This document shows positions 18,613-27,485 of a stretch of DNA of 64,000 nt, in pieces (position 1 is the stretch's first letter; each line of letters begins with the position of its first letter). A program made the position numbers and the translations under genes. The notes under the pieces are model-generated. The model was not told the DNA's origin. It saw only the letters and a list, made by a program, of their open reading frames with translations, and made no database searches. Location: NCBI RefSeq assembly GCF_029269825.1, contig NZ_JARJHU010000001.1, positions 883,327 through 947,326 of the forward strand, read 5' to 3'. This DNA comes from Pedobacter sp. JY14-1. Lineage in GTDB: Bacteria; Bacteroidota; Bacteroidia; Sphingobacteriales; Sphingobacteriaceae.

Positions 18613-19620
18613 TCAGACGCCCCGGAAAACCTCTGATAACAACGCATACGAACGCAGACGGGCCTGGTGATCATAAATATGTGAAGTAGCCATCAGCTCA
18701 TCGATACCGCTTTGATTTACAAATTTTTGCAAGGCCTGTGATATCGTATCTTTATTGCCCGCAAAAGTACAGGACAACATCTGACTGGCCTGTGCTTCTT
18801 CATAAATATCCCATATCTTCTCCATATTCTGTACAGGTGGCTGCAACAGCCTGCGCTTTCCGGTAACGATGCCTTTGAACAACTGGTACAGAGAAGTAAT
18901 CAGGTAATCTGCCTCCTTATCGGTATCTGCAGCAACAACATTAACACAGGCCAGTACATAAGGCCGGGCCAGCTGGGCGGAAGGTCTGAATTCTTTCCGA
19001 TAGATGTCAATGGCTGTCAGGAATTGTGCAGGTGCGAAATGGCTGGCAAAAGCATAAGGTAATCCAAGAGCGGCAGCAAGGTGCGCACTATCTGTGCTGG
19101 AACCAAGTATCCAGATGGGGATATCGAGGCCTTCTCCGGGAATGGCCCTTACAGCGCTTATGGAGTTGTCTGCTGAAAAATATTTCTGTAGCCGGAGCAC
19201 ATCTTTGGGAAAATCATTGGGGCCGCTGAACCGCTCTCCGCGTATGGCCATCGCCGTAACCTGGTCAGTACCAGGTGCCCTGCCCAGGCCAAGGTCTATG
19301 CGGCCGGGGAACAGCGATTCAAGCGTACCGAACTGCTCGGCGATGATCAGCGGAGAATGATTGGGCAACATGATACCACCGGAACCAACCCTGATCGAGG
19401 AAGTGTGCGCTGCAATATGACCGATGACTACCGAAGTAGCAGAACTGGCCACACTGATCATGTTATGATGCTCAGCCAGCCAGTAACGGGTATAACCCCA
19501 CTTTTCTGCATGTTGCGCCAGGTCTACACTTTTCCTGAAGGTGTCGGCGGGCGAATGCCCTTCAATAACGGTAGCCAGATCAAGAACGGAATAGGGAATT
19601 TCAAACAGTGTTTTGCTCAT
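18613..19620 (-). CDS. LLM-class flavin-dependent oxidoreductase (MsnO8/YhbW-like)
   Basis: This is a luciferase-like monooxygenase-family protein of 335 aa. The family barrel shows [10 protein letters not shown] and [16 protein letters not shown] near the N-terminus. The block [13 protein letters not shown] is characteristic of the MsnO8 subgroup, and [24 protein letters not shown] is the flavin-side region. Members use reduced FMN and are mostly of unknown substrate. It stands alone with 107 bp to the next gene downstream, a stretch that contains only a weak palindrome (CAGCAGCTGCTG, 18576-18587). A GC-rich hairpin lies just upstream of its start. Confidence 0.92.
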   Translation of the reverse strand: MSKTLFEIPYSVLDLATVIEGHSPADTFRKSVDLAQHAEKWGYTRYWLAEHHNMISVASSATSVVIGHIAAHTSSIRVGSGGIMLPNHSPLIIAEQFGTLESLFPGRIDLGLGRAPGTDQVTAMAIRGERFSGPNDFPKDVLRLQKYFSADNSISAVRAIPGEGLDIPIWILGSSTDSAHLAAALGLPYAFASHFAPAQFLTAIDIYRKEFRPSAQLARPYVLACVNVVAADTDKEADYLITSLYQLFKGIVTGKRRLLQPPVQNMEKIWDIYEEAQASQMLSCTFAGNKDTISQALQKFVNQSGIDELMATSHIYDHQARLRSYALLSEVFRGV

Positions 19621-19644
19621 GTTTAAGAAGTATGAGCTGCAAAA

Positions 19645-19680
19645 TTAAGGCCCGCAGGCATCAGTACCTGCAGGCCTTGA
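19645..19680 (-). terminator. GC-rich hairpin downstream of glgB, possible terminator
   Basis: Bases 19645-19658 pair with 19667-19680, with one C/A mismatch and one wobble, around an 8-nt loop. The core is AAGGCC...GGCCTT and GCAGG...CCTGC. On the minus strand the hairpin is followed by only a short T run (AATTTT), so it would be a weak terminator. It is located 78 bp after the glgB stop and 25 bp before the monooxygenase start. The stretch 19681-19757 also has GGTGAAT/ATTCACC arms, which I cannot interpret. Confidence 0.4.
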
Positions 19681-19757
19681 ATGTTATGACGCTATTTCAA
19701 CTTTCTGATTTACTCTTTCAGTGTATCGGTGAATTCCTTTACCGCTGCGTAGCAGAT

Positions 19758-21668
19758 TCACCTGGCTTGTTTCAAAACGATTGCGGACAAAGGCGGCAGA
19801 TCCAGTACCATAGAGTATTCTCTGCCATGACAGTGTTCCTGCTCAGGGAGTAATATACCCAGGTTTGATTTTCCGCTGCCAAAGAACTCGCTCGCATCTG
19901 TGTTGAAGATTTCTCTCCATTTGGCTTTGAAAGGCAATCCTACACGATACCTTTCCCGAAACACCGGAGTCATGTTCAGGATGACAATAAGCGTCTCGCT
20001 GGCTTTGGAACCTTTACGGATATAACTGTACACGGAATGCTCGGCATCATCGGCATTGATCCACTCGAAACCTTCGTGAGAGAAACTGTGCACATACAGG
20101 GCGGGCTCTGAGGTATAAAGCTGGTTGATGGCCCGAACAGTCTTTTGCATGCCGGCATGTGGCGGATACTGCAGCAGGTGCCAGTCGAGAGAGTTCTTAA
20201 AGTCCCATTCGTGGGTCTGTGCAAACTCATTGCCCATAAACAGCAGTTTAGTCCCCGGATGGGTAAACATATAAGCATATAAAGTACGCAGGTTTGCAAA
20301 TTTCTGCCACTCGTCACCTGGCATCTTGTAGATCATGGAAGATTTGCCATGTACTACCTCATCATGTGAAAAAGGCAACATAAAGTTTTCGCTGAACGCA
20401 TAGGAACTACTGAAAGTGAGCTGATGGTGGTGGAACTGCCGGTGGATGGGATCGTTCTTAAAATACTTCAGGGTATCGTTCATCCAGCCCATCATCCATT
20501 TCATGCCAAAGCCAAGCCCCCCTGCATAGACCGGATGGGTAACGCCAGGATAGGTACTGCTTTCCTCGGCAATGGTATGCACGCCTTCAAAATTTCCATA
20601 GACTGCTTCATTGAGATCTTTCAGGAACAGCACCGCGCCTAGGTTCTCCCTGCCGCCATACTCATTAACCGCTGCTTCATCAGCCTTCCTGGAGAAATCG
20701 AAATAAAGCATAGAGGCTACCGCGTCTACCCTGAGACCGTCGGCATGGAACCTGTCCAGCCAGTAAAGTGCATTACTGATCAGGAAAGACCTCACCTCAT
20801 TGCGGTCATAATTGAAGATATAGGACTTCCAGTCGGGATGAAAGCCTTTGCGCATATCCGAATGCTCATACAGATGGGTACCATCGAAACGGTAAAGTCC
20901 ATGTGCATCACCGGGGAAATGCGAAGGCACCCAATCCAGGATCACACCGATATCATGCTGATGCAGCACATCGATCAGGTACATCAGCTCCTGCACGGTA
21001 CCGTGCCTTGAACTGGCGGCATAATAGCCCGTGATCTGGTAACCCCAGGAAGGGTAGAACGGATATTCCATCACAGGCAGGAACTCAACATGTGTAAAGC
21101 CCATATCCAATATGTACGGCACAAGTGCTTCTGCGATTTCCTGGTAGGTCAGGATGCGCCTTGGGTCGGCAGGGTCACGTCTCCAGGAACCCAGATGCAA
21201 TTCATAAACAGACATGGGTTTGTTCAGGGCATTGAGCTTAGGTCGTTTGCCCATCCAGCGCTTGTCTTTCCAGGTATATTCCGTGTCCCAAACTATCGAG
21301 GCTGTTCTTGGGGGCCGCTCCCAGCGAACCGCATAGGGATCACCCTTTTCAAGTTCACCCCCGTCAAAGCCGATTATGGCGTATTTATAAATGTCACCTT
21401 TTTTCACTCCGGAAATAAAACCTTCCCAGATGCCGGATTTGTCCCAGCGCGGATGTAGCACATGACTGTTACGGCTCCATTCGTTGAAATCGCCCATGAC
21501 GGCCACAGACTGTGCTCCGGGCGCCCAGACGGCAAAATAAGTCCCCTTCTGCCCCTGCAGCTCAAGTGGATGCGCACCAAACTTTTCGTATAGGCGAAAA
21601 TGCTTGCCTGAAACAAACAGGGAAATATCGAAATCGCTGAATAAGCTGTGGGCAAGCACCTTTTCCAT
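19758..21668 (-). CDS. glgB: 1,4-alpha-glucan branching enzyme (GH13)
   Basis: This is a glycogen branching enzyme of 636 aa. It makes alpha-1,6 branches in glycogen. The N-terminal CBM48 domain shows YFAVWAPGAQSVAVMGDFNEW. The GH13 barrel has GVILDWVPSHFP, the nucleophile Asp315 in DGLRVDAVASM, acid/base Glu in AEESSTYPGV, and PFSHDEVVHGKSSM. The order CBM48-catalytic-C-terminal beta domain is standard, though the length is at the short end, lacking the extra N-terminal domain of some GlgB proteins. The start overlaps the GH31 stop by one base (TAATG), so the two are translationally coupled. No glgA, glgC or glgP is in the window. Confidence 0.95.
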   Translation of the reverse strand: MEKVLAHSLFSDFDISLFVSGKHFRLYEKFGAHPLELQGQKGTYFAVWAPGAQSVAVMGDFNEWSRNSHVLHPRWDKSGIWEGFISGVKKGDIYKYAIIGFDGGELEKGDPYAVRWERPPRTASIVWDTEYTWKDKRWMGKRPKLNALNKPMSVYELHLGSWRRDPADPRRILTYQEIAEALVPYILDMGFTHVEFLPVMEYPFYPSWGYQITGYYAASSRHGTVQELMYLIDVLHQHDIGVILDWVPSHFPGDAHGLYRFDGTHLYEHSDMRKGFHPDWKSYIFNYDRNEVRSFLISNALYWLDRFHADGLRVDAVASMLYFDFSRKADEAAVNEYGGRENLGAVLFLKDLNEAVYGNFEGVHTIAEESSTYPGVTHPVYAGGLGFGMKWMMGWMNDTLKYFKNDPIHRQFHHHQLTFSSSYAFSENFMLPFSHDEVVHGKSSMIYKMPGDEWQKFANLRTLYAYMFTHPGTKLLFMGNEFAQTHEWDFKNSLDWHLLQYPPHAGMQKTVRAINQLYTSEPALYVHSFSHEGFEWINADDAEHSVYSYIRKGSKASETLIVILNMTPVFRERYRVGLPFKAKWREIFNTDASEFFGSGKSNLGILLPEQEHCHGREYSMVLDLPPLSAIVLKQAR

Positions 21669-24145
21669 TAGCTGTATATTTTAATCGTGTTGAAATTCTT
21701 ATTGGAGACAAAGTGCAGACGACCAAGTTCATCCATACTGAAATCCGTAACATCTTTATCATCTACAGTGATCCTGCCAGCTTTAAATGGCAGACCAACC
21801 ACATTGTATTTATACCACTCATAATTTGGGGTATACAAGCCTGTCCGGCTTTGTTCGATCAGCAGTGAAGTTGCCGTGCCTTTAACGATGAATTTCTTTT
21901 CAGAATAGATGTCCTGCTCGTAAGCAAAAGTATCTCCGTGATCTTCGTAAAGGAACGAATTCACCTCGTAGTCGGCATAGTACACGTTAAGTAATACCTC
22001 TTCTACTTCTTTTTCACCTACGTACTGCATTACCGGGTATTCCGGTATTACTGAGCCAGCCCTCACGAAAAGCGGCATATGGTCGAGAGGGGTAGCAATC
22101 GTATGTTCACTTTCACCATTCAGCACCTCCAGTGTCCAGAAGTTGTACCACGTGCCTTTGGGCAGGTAAACGATCCTCGATGTAGCCCCCTGTTCCAATA
22201 CCGGGCAAACCAGTATCTTATCGCCAAAGCTAAACTCGTCCTGGCGAAAGCTGGTACTTGGGTTTTCCTGCTCCAGCATGACCAACGGACGTAGGATCGG
22301 GAAACCATATTTATGATGTTCCCAGAAGACCGAATAAAGATAAGGCATCAGGCGGTACCGGAGTTCAATATAAGTACGGTTGATGCTGGTATAGGGTTCA
22401 CCGAAACTCCAGGGTTCTCTTTCGGCGGTATCACCGGCGGAATGCGCCCGCATAAAAGGTGAAAACGTCCCCAGCTGTATCCAGCGAGTGAACAATTCCG
22501 CATCAGGTTCTCCGCTGAAACCGCCAATGTCTGTACCACAGAACGGCACACCGGAAACAGACATGCGCTGACACTGGATGTTACCGATCTTCAGGTGCTC
22601 CCAGGTGGCGACATTATCGCCCGTCCATACGCAGGCATAACGCTGCATGCCTGAATAACCTGCACGGGTAATGGTAAAGGGTCTTTTGTTACGCATCAGC
22701 TTCTTCAATCCGTCATAGGTAGAGCGGACCATCTGCATGCCGTAAATATTATGCGCCTTACGGTGCGAACCGCGGTAGCCATCATAATTGTGCCGCACAT
22801 CGTTAGGGAAAGTGCCCGATCCGAAGACCGCCGGTTCATTCATATCGTTCCAGACACCGGCCACACCGATCTCGATCAGTTCCTTGTACAGGCCACCCCA
22901 CCAATCCCGCACAACCGGATTGGTAAAATCAGGAAACTGGCAGCGACCTGGCCATACATGCCCTTCCATAAAATAATCGTCACTGCGGCGGCAGAAGTAG
23001 TTATTCGCCTTACCCTCCTTGAACACCCAGTAGTTGTCGTCTACTTTGATGCCCGGATCAATCATGACCACCGTTTTGAAGCCATCATTAGCCAGTTCCT
23101 TGATCATACGCTTTGGATCAGGGAAATAGTTTTTATTCCATGTAAAACAGCGGTAACCATCCATATAGTCAATGTCCAGATATATCGCATCGCAGGGAAT
23201 ATTCCGCGAACGGAAGCCATGCGCAATGTCCTTTACCTTTTGCTCGGGATAATAGCTCCAGCGACACTGGTGATAGCCGAGTGCCCATTTTGGTGGCATC
23301 GGGTGAGTACCGGTAAGGCTCTGGTAACGTTTCACCACATCCATAAAGTGTGGACCATGGATATAATAATACTTCAGTTCGCCGCCATCAGCCCAGAAAC
23401 TGGTCTTGGTATTGTCTTCCTGCCCGAAATCGAAATAAGAACGGAAGGTGTTGTCAAAGAAAATGCCATAGGCCGCCTGCCCATGTACACCAATATAAAA
23501 CGGAATGGTACGGTACAAAGGGTCCTGGTCCCAACCAAAGGAGTAGGCATCGGTGTTCCAGTTCTGGAACTTGCGTCCCCTGAGGTTCATGTTACCGGAC
23601 TTATCGCCCAGCCCGAAGAAGTTCTCTTCCTGCTGGCACTTCCTGGTGGCATACACATAGTAGCCGCCAAACTCCTTATTCTCTTCCCAGTGCATGGCAA
23701 TGGCGTCTTCACTCATAACCGTCTGACTATGGTTCTCCACGAAAGAGATGAAAAAATTGTCTTTCTGAACACGGCAGGTGACTGTATTGGTAGCAATGGT
23801 GTAATATTCCGGCTGTTCGTCAAACTTGAAGGTAGTGACTTTCTGGTCTACGCTGGGTACCGCATAAGAAAAATCGTCCAGGAAAACACCATGCGGGGCC
23901 AGGCGCACACGGATGATCTCATCACTGACCACCCGTACTTCTACCCTGGCACTGCCGTCACCGAAATAAAATCGGTTGCCATCCGCGACTACACGCTGAA
24001 CTCCTGTCAGATATTTCTTTACAATAGGTTTTAAATCCAGTACCGGGTTATTGAGGTGCTGGATTACTTCTTCAGTATCCTGGGCATTGATATGATCGTT
24101 AGTATGATTGACAAGCTCCTTACCTGTTTCGTTAATCTCTTCCAT
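21668..24145 (-). CDS. GH31 family alpha-glucosidase
   Basis: This is a glycoside hydrolase of 825 aa with the GH31 layout: an N-terminal beta domain (DGSARVEVRVVSDEIIRVRL), a barrel, then C-terminal beta domains. The nucleophile is Asp434 in GVWNDMNEPAVFG, and the acid/base region is CGTDIGGFSGEPD. The retained blocks KWALGYHQCRWSYYPE and DAIYLDIDYMDG mark the glucosidase rather than the xylosidase branch. There is no signal peptide, so it should act in the cytoplasm on maltose-type or glycogen-derived oligosaccharides. It is coupled to glgB, consistent with alpha-glucan turnover. A long open frame on the opposite strand is a shadow. Confidence 0.93.
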   Translation of the reverse strand: MEEINETGKELVNHTNDHINAQDTEEVIQHLNNPVLDLKPIVKKYLTGVQRVVADGNRFYFGDGSARVEVRVVSDEIIRVRLAPHGVFLDDFSYAVPSVDQKVTTFKFDEQPEYYTIATNTVTCRVQKDNFFISFVENHSQTVMSEDAIAMHWEENKEFGGYYVYATRKCQQEENFFGLGDKSGNMNLRGRKFQNWNTDAYSFGWDQDPLYRTIPFYIGVHGQAAYGIFFDNTFRSYFDFGQEDNTKTSFWADGGELKYYYIHGPHFMDVVKRYQSLTGTHPMPPKWALGYHQCRWSYYPEQKVKDIAHGFRSRNIPCDAIYLDIDYMDGYRCFTWNKNYFPDPKRMIKELANDGFKTVVMIDPGIKVDDNYWVFKEGKANNYFCRRSDDYFMEGHVWPGRCQFPDFTNPVVRDWWGGLYKELIEIGVAGVWNDMNEPAVFGSGTFPNDVRHNYDGYRGSHRKAHNIYGMQMVRSTYDGLKKLMRNKRPFTITRAGYSGMQRYACVWTGDNVATWEHLKIGNIQCQRMSVSGVPFCGTDIGGFSGEPDAELFTRWIQLGTFSPFMRAHSAGDTAEREPWSFGEPYTSINRTYIELRYRLMPYLYSVFWEHHKYGFPILRPLVMLEQENPSTSFRQDEFSFGDKILVCPVLEQGATSRIVYLPKGTWYNFWTLEVLNGESEHTIATPLDHMPLFVRAGSVIPEYPVMQYVGEKEVEEVLLNVYYADYEVNSFLYEDHGDTFAYEQDIYSEKKFIVKGTATSLLIEQSRTGLYTPNYEWYKYNVVGLPFKAGRITVDDKDVTDFSMDELGRLHFVSNKNFNTIKIYS

Positions 24146-24328
24146 GTGCTGTGTGAGTGGTGTGTATAGTATACACCTAAGGTGTTAAAAATTATATTAA
24201 ATGACAAGGATTATTCTTACAACTTATTTGGCAGATAAGGGGATGATCGGACGAGAATAAATGCAGGCACCTTGTTCTGATATAGAATAATGAAGGGTTG
24301 ACGGGTAACACTTTGAGGAAAGCAAAAA

Positions 24329-24354
24329 GCCTCTGGCAAAGATTTGCCGGAGGC
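24329..24354 (-). terminator. Rho-independent terminator after the TonB receptor gene
   Basis: Bases 24329-24340 and 24343-24354 form a 12-bp stem with one G-T wobble and a 2-nt apex (physically 4+ nt). On the minus strand it is followed by a T-rich tract. It lies 51 bp past the receptor stop. The rest of 24146-24404 is A/T-rich and holds no confident gene. Confidence 0.75.
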
Positions 24355-24404
24355 CCTTGAGTTTAATTTAATGATAAGAGTATCTAAAAGGATGTTGTCG
24401 GGTA

Positions 24405-27290
24405 TCAGGGGTTGTAGGTAAGACCTACATAATACAGAGCCCCGATAGAAGGGTTACCGTATGAGGTGAAATAGTATTTGTTCAGGATATTTGAACCACC
24501 AACTTTCAACATGGTCTTCACAGAAGGCACCTTTAAGTTGATCTGGGCATCAAGCGTACCAAACGCCGGTACTGTACCCGAAGCGAAGGACGAAGTCCAG
24601 TAGAAGGAATCCTGCCATCTGTAGTTGACATTAAAACCCAGGTTCTTCATGATCTCCCTATTGCCCAGCCCGAGGTTGTAACGCACATTCGGCGTATTGA
24701 AATCATTGATATAACCGGCCGGCAGGTCCCCTATCTTGTTATAGGATACATTACCACTCAGGTTGTAGTTACCCACTAGGTAATCCAGACCAAGTGCCGC
24801 TCCATAGGTGTTTACTTCTCCCTCTGCATTGACAGGAACGCCGAACTTGGCAAAATCAGCGCCGTTCTGCTGATAAACTTCCACTGCAGTGATGAAATCC
24901 TTATAGGTGTTGTAGTAAGCGTAAGCATCTATAAGAAAACGGGTGCCCAGAAGCCCTTTATAGCCCACTTCGTAAGCTTTTACACTCTCAGGACGTACAC
25001 CGCGCGGATCGAACACATACTGTTTCAGCAGCGTCGGGTCGGGGGTGCCGGAAGCTACAGAACTCAGGAAAGCCCGGTAGCTGACATCGGTATATGGCCT
25101 GTTGGCCTGCAGATTGTATTTATCGAGGAAGAACGGCAAACCACCAATTAGTCTTTGTCTGCCGCCTGCCACAGAAAGATCTATGTATTGGTTCTGGGTT
25201 GTCGGGTTACGATAGCCTGTCTGATAAGAAACACGGATGTTGTTATTAGGTGCGACGGTAAATACGCCGGATACCCTAGGCGTAAACCTACCTTCGAAAT
25301 TGGTGCTCTTATCGTATCTTCCAGATACCGAAAGTTTTAGCCTATCATTGAAAACTTTTTTACCGATCTGCGCAAAGGCTCCGTATTCATTTATATCAAT
25401 ACCTTTATTGAGGTCATCAAAGATAGTACCGCCCGAACGTAGCTGATAAATACGATAAGAACCACCTACCTGCACTTCAAGCACGTTATTGAGTGCATTG
25501 GTAAGGTTATACATGCCTTCATAATGGTAAAGATTGGATTTATCATCGAATTTCGCTCCCTTGCCTGAGGAGATGGTATTGTTAACGATATTGTATTTTG
25601 CAGCTTCGAACTGTTGGGTTCCTGGCTGCAGACGTCCCTGGTCAGCTACCCCTCTTGCCGCATTGTGCGCAGCCGTCTCATCTGCGCCCTGTGCGCTGGC
25701 AGCAGCATAAGCCATCGCATATTGCGCAAACCAACCCGAAGCAGGATTGGTAGCGGGGCCTGCACTCGGGCGATAGGCCTCATTCAAAAATGCACCAAGG
25801 ATAGAAGAGATGTAAGAATCTCCGGAACGCTCCTGGGTGGTGTATCCTCTTAAAAAGAAGTCCTGGCCTTTAAGTTCAAGTTTGTACTGTCCGATGCTGA
25901 AATTCCTCAAAGAATAACGGTCTGTTCCGGTATATACGGAAGTACCGGTACCCCAGTTAACCTGTGCAATACCTTCTATAGTTGGGGTAAACCGGTAGTG
26001 AAGTGATCCGGACGTCTTTATGGAACGGGTGTTGTAATCGACGAGATCTGCCTCATTATAACCGGTCCGGGAAACGTCCTGACTTGGGATAGCGCCTTTA
26101 TTCAGGCTATACAGCACTCCGAGATAAGGCAGCGCTGGACGCAGTCCAGCATAGGCCGGATTGCCATTGATTGTGGCCACAATCTGCGGATAAGTAGCGC
26201 CGCTACCAATAAAATTGTTAAAAGCCCCTGCTCCTGCGGGAGACGCCGCAGCAAATCCCTGCTGCAGGCTTCGGGCCACACTGAGCAGATTGGTATTGGT
26301 TTCATCTCCATAGACGTTAATGCCGTCATAATTAGGATCTGTTGTTCTGTTGCCTGCCTTTACCATCCTTGAGGCCCGATCGAAGTTATTGTAATTGTCG
26401 GCCTGCCAGTCCCTGGCCTGCAGAAAGGAAAAAGCTGCTTTGAAGGCAAATTTATTATTCCAGGCCTTCGCAAGACGCATATCGAGCTGTTTGTATTCCT
26501 GGTTACCCATATTGTCATCACTGATATGGTTGATACCTGTCTTTAGCTGGAAGCTGGCACCCTGATAATCGAATGGACTTTTAGAGGTCATCAGCATTGT
26601 ACCGCTGATACCACCTGCTCCGTAAAGCGCCGAAGAAGCGCCCGGCAGGAGTTCTACGTTATCGAGATCAAGGTCGTTGATCCCTATAATATTGCCCACT
26701 GAGAAGTTGAGGCCCGGGGCCTGATTGTCCATTCCGTCTACAAACTGGTTAAAACGAGTGTTGCCGTTTGAATTGAAGCCTCTGGTATTAATGGACCGGA
26801 AAGTAAGACTTTGAGCACTGGTCTCAACTCCTTTCAGATTGCTCAGCGCATCGTAGAAAGATGGTGCAGATATTTCTTTGATAGCAGCAGCTCCCATTCG
26901 TTCCACAGATACGGGAGATTCTAGGATACGTTCCGGTGTCCTGGAAGCAGAAACAACTACTTCCTGCCCCAGCACTACTCCTGGCTCCAGTTCGAAATCA
27001 AGGTTGTTCATGCCTCCGCTGACTTCCTTTTCAATGGTACTGTAGCCTACATAAGTAACGGTTACGGTAAAAGGTACTTTTACACTGGTACTTAATACAT
27101 ATTTACCGTTCTGATTTGTAGCTGTAGCGGAATTAGTACCTTTTACTGTAATACCTACACCAGGCATGGGTTCATGGGTAGATTTATCGGTAATGGTTCC
27201 GCTGATTGTAATGTTCTGGGCCTTTACGGAAAAGTGTAACAAACAGACCATAAAGAGCATCAGCAATGAGTTTGTAAAGGTTTTGCTCAT
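24405..27290 (-). CDS. TonB-dependent outer-membrane receptor with carboxypeptidase-D-like N-terminal domain
   Basis: This is a TonB-dependent transporter of 961 aa. After a signal peptide (FMVCLLHFSVKAQ) comes a CarboxypepD_reg-like domain (ITISGTITDKSTHEPMPGVG). Next is a plug domain with VVVSASRTPERILESPVSVE and a 22-strand barrel to the C-terminal aromatic region (GNPSIGALYYVGLTYNP). Such receptors import large or scarce nutrients using TonB energy. No SusD-like gene follows, so this is not a standard polysaccharide utilisation pair. Siderophore, cobalamin or peptide uptake are possible, but the substrate is not readable. It is a single-gene unit with its own promoter and terminator. The penicillin-acylase-family gene is divergent. 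Confidence 0.93.
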   Translation of the reverse strand: MSKTFTNSLLMLFMVCLLHFSVKAQNITISGTITDKSTHEPMPGVGITVKGTNSATATNQNGKYVLSTSVKVPFTVTVTYVGYSTIEKEVSGGMNNLDFELEPGVVLGQEVVVSASRTPERILESPVSVERMGAAAIKEISAPSFYDALSNLKGVETSAQSLTFRSINTRGFNSNGNTRFNQFVDGMDNQAPGLNFSVGNIIGINDLDLDNVELLPGASSALYGAGGISGTMLMTSKSPFDYQGASFQLKTGINHISDDNMGNQEYKQLDMRLAKAWNNKFAFKAAFSFLQARDWQADNYNNFDRASRMVKAGNRTTDPNYDGINVYGDETNTNLLSVARSLQQGFAAASPAGAGAFNNFIGSGATYPQIVATINGNPAYAGLRPALPYLGVLYSLNKGAIPSQDVSRTGYNEADLVDYNTRSIKTSGSLHYRFTPTIEGIAQVNWGTGTSVYTGTDRYSLRNFSIGQYKLELKGQDFFLRGYTTQERSGDSYISSILGAFLNEAYRPSAGPATNPASGWFAQYAMAYAAASAQGADETAAHNAARGVADQGRLQPGTQQFEAAKYNIVNNTISSGKGAKFDDKSNLYHYEGMYNLTNALNNVLEVQVGGSYRIYQLRSGGTIFDDLNKGIDINEYGAFAQIGKKVFNDRLKLSVSGRYDKSTNFEGRFTPRVSGVFTVAPNNNIRVSYQTGYRNPTTQNQYIDLSVAGGRQRLIGGLPFFLDKYNLQANRPYTDVSYRAFLSSVASGTPDPTLLKQYVFDPRGVRPESVKAYEVGYKGLLGTRFLIDAYAYYNTYKDFITAVEVYQQNGADFAKFGVPVNAEGEVNTYGAALGLDYLVGNYNLSGNVSYNKIGDLPAGYINDFNTPNVRYNLGLGNREIMKNLGFNVNYRWQDSFYWTSSFASGTVPAFGTLDAQINLKVPSVKTMLKVGGSNILNKYYFTSYGNPSIGALYYVGLTYNP

Positions 27291-27322
27291 ACGAAAAAAT
27301 TTATATCAGGTTAACGCCTATC

Positions 27323-27353
27323 TAAATCTAATACAAATTTTTATTTATCCAAA
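27323..27353 (-). promoter_or_regulatory. Bacteroidota-type promoter for the TonB receptor gene
   Basis: On the minus strand TTTG (27353-27350) is followed, after 19 bp, by TAGATTTA (27330-27323). This is a near match to the Bacteroidota consensus TTTG-N19-TAnnTTTG. Transcription would start about 25 bp before the receptor ATG. On the plus strand TACGTTTG (27397-27404) exactly matches the -7 consensus and could serve the penicillin-acylase-family gene, but no clear -33 box accompanies it. Confidence 0.6.
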
Positions 27354-27485
27354 CTGAATTTAGTTAATAATTCAAGGGTTAATTAACTCGTATTTTTACG
27401 TTTGTTTTAATCATGCCGGATTTATATTAAATTGCACTTGAAATAAGCATTTAAGGTGTCGTCTTGTGCAAAGAAACAAAATCCG

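Noticed and set aside
22751..24034. 427-codon open frame on the plus strand
   Set aside because: It lies wholly antisense to the well-conserved GH31 gene, has no recognisable motif and reflects the codon bias of the opposite strand.
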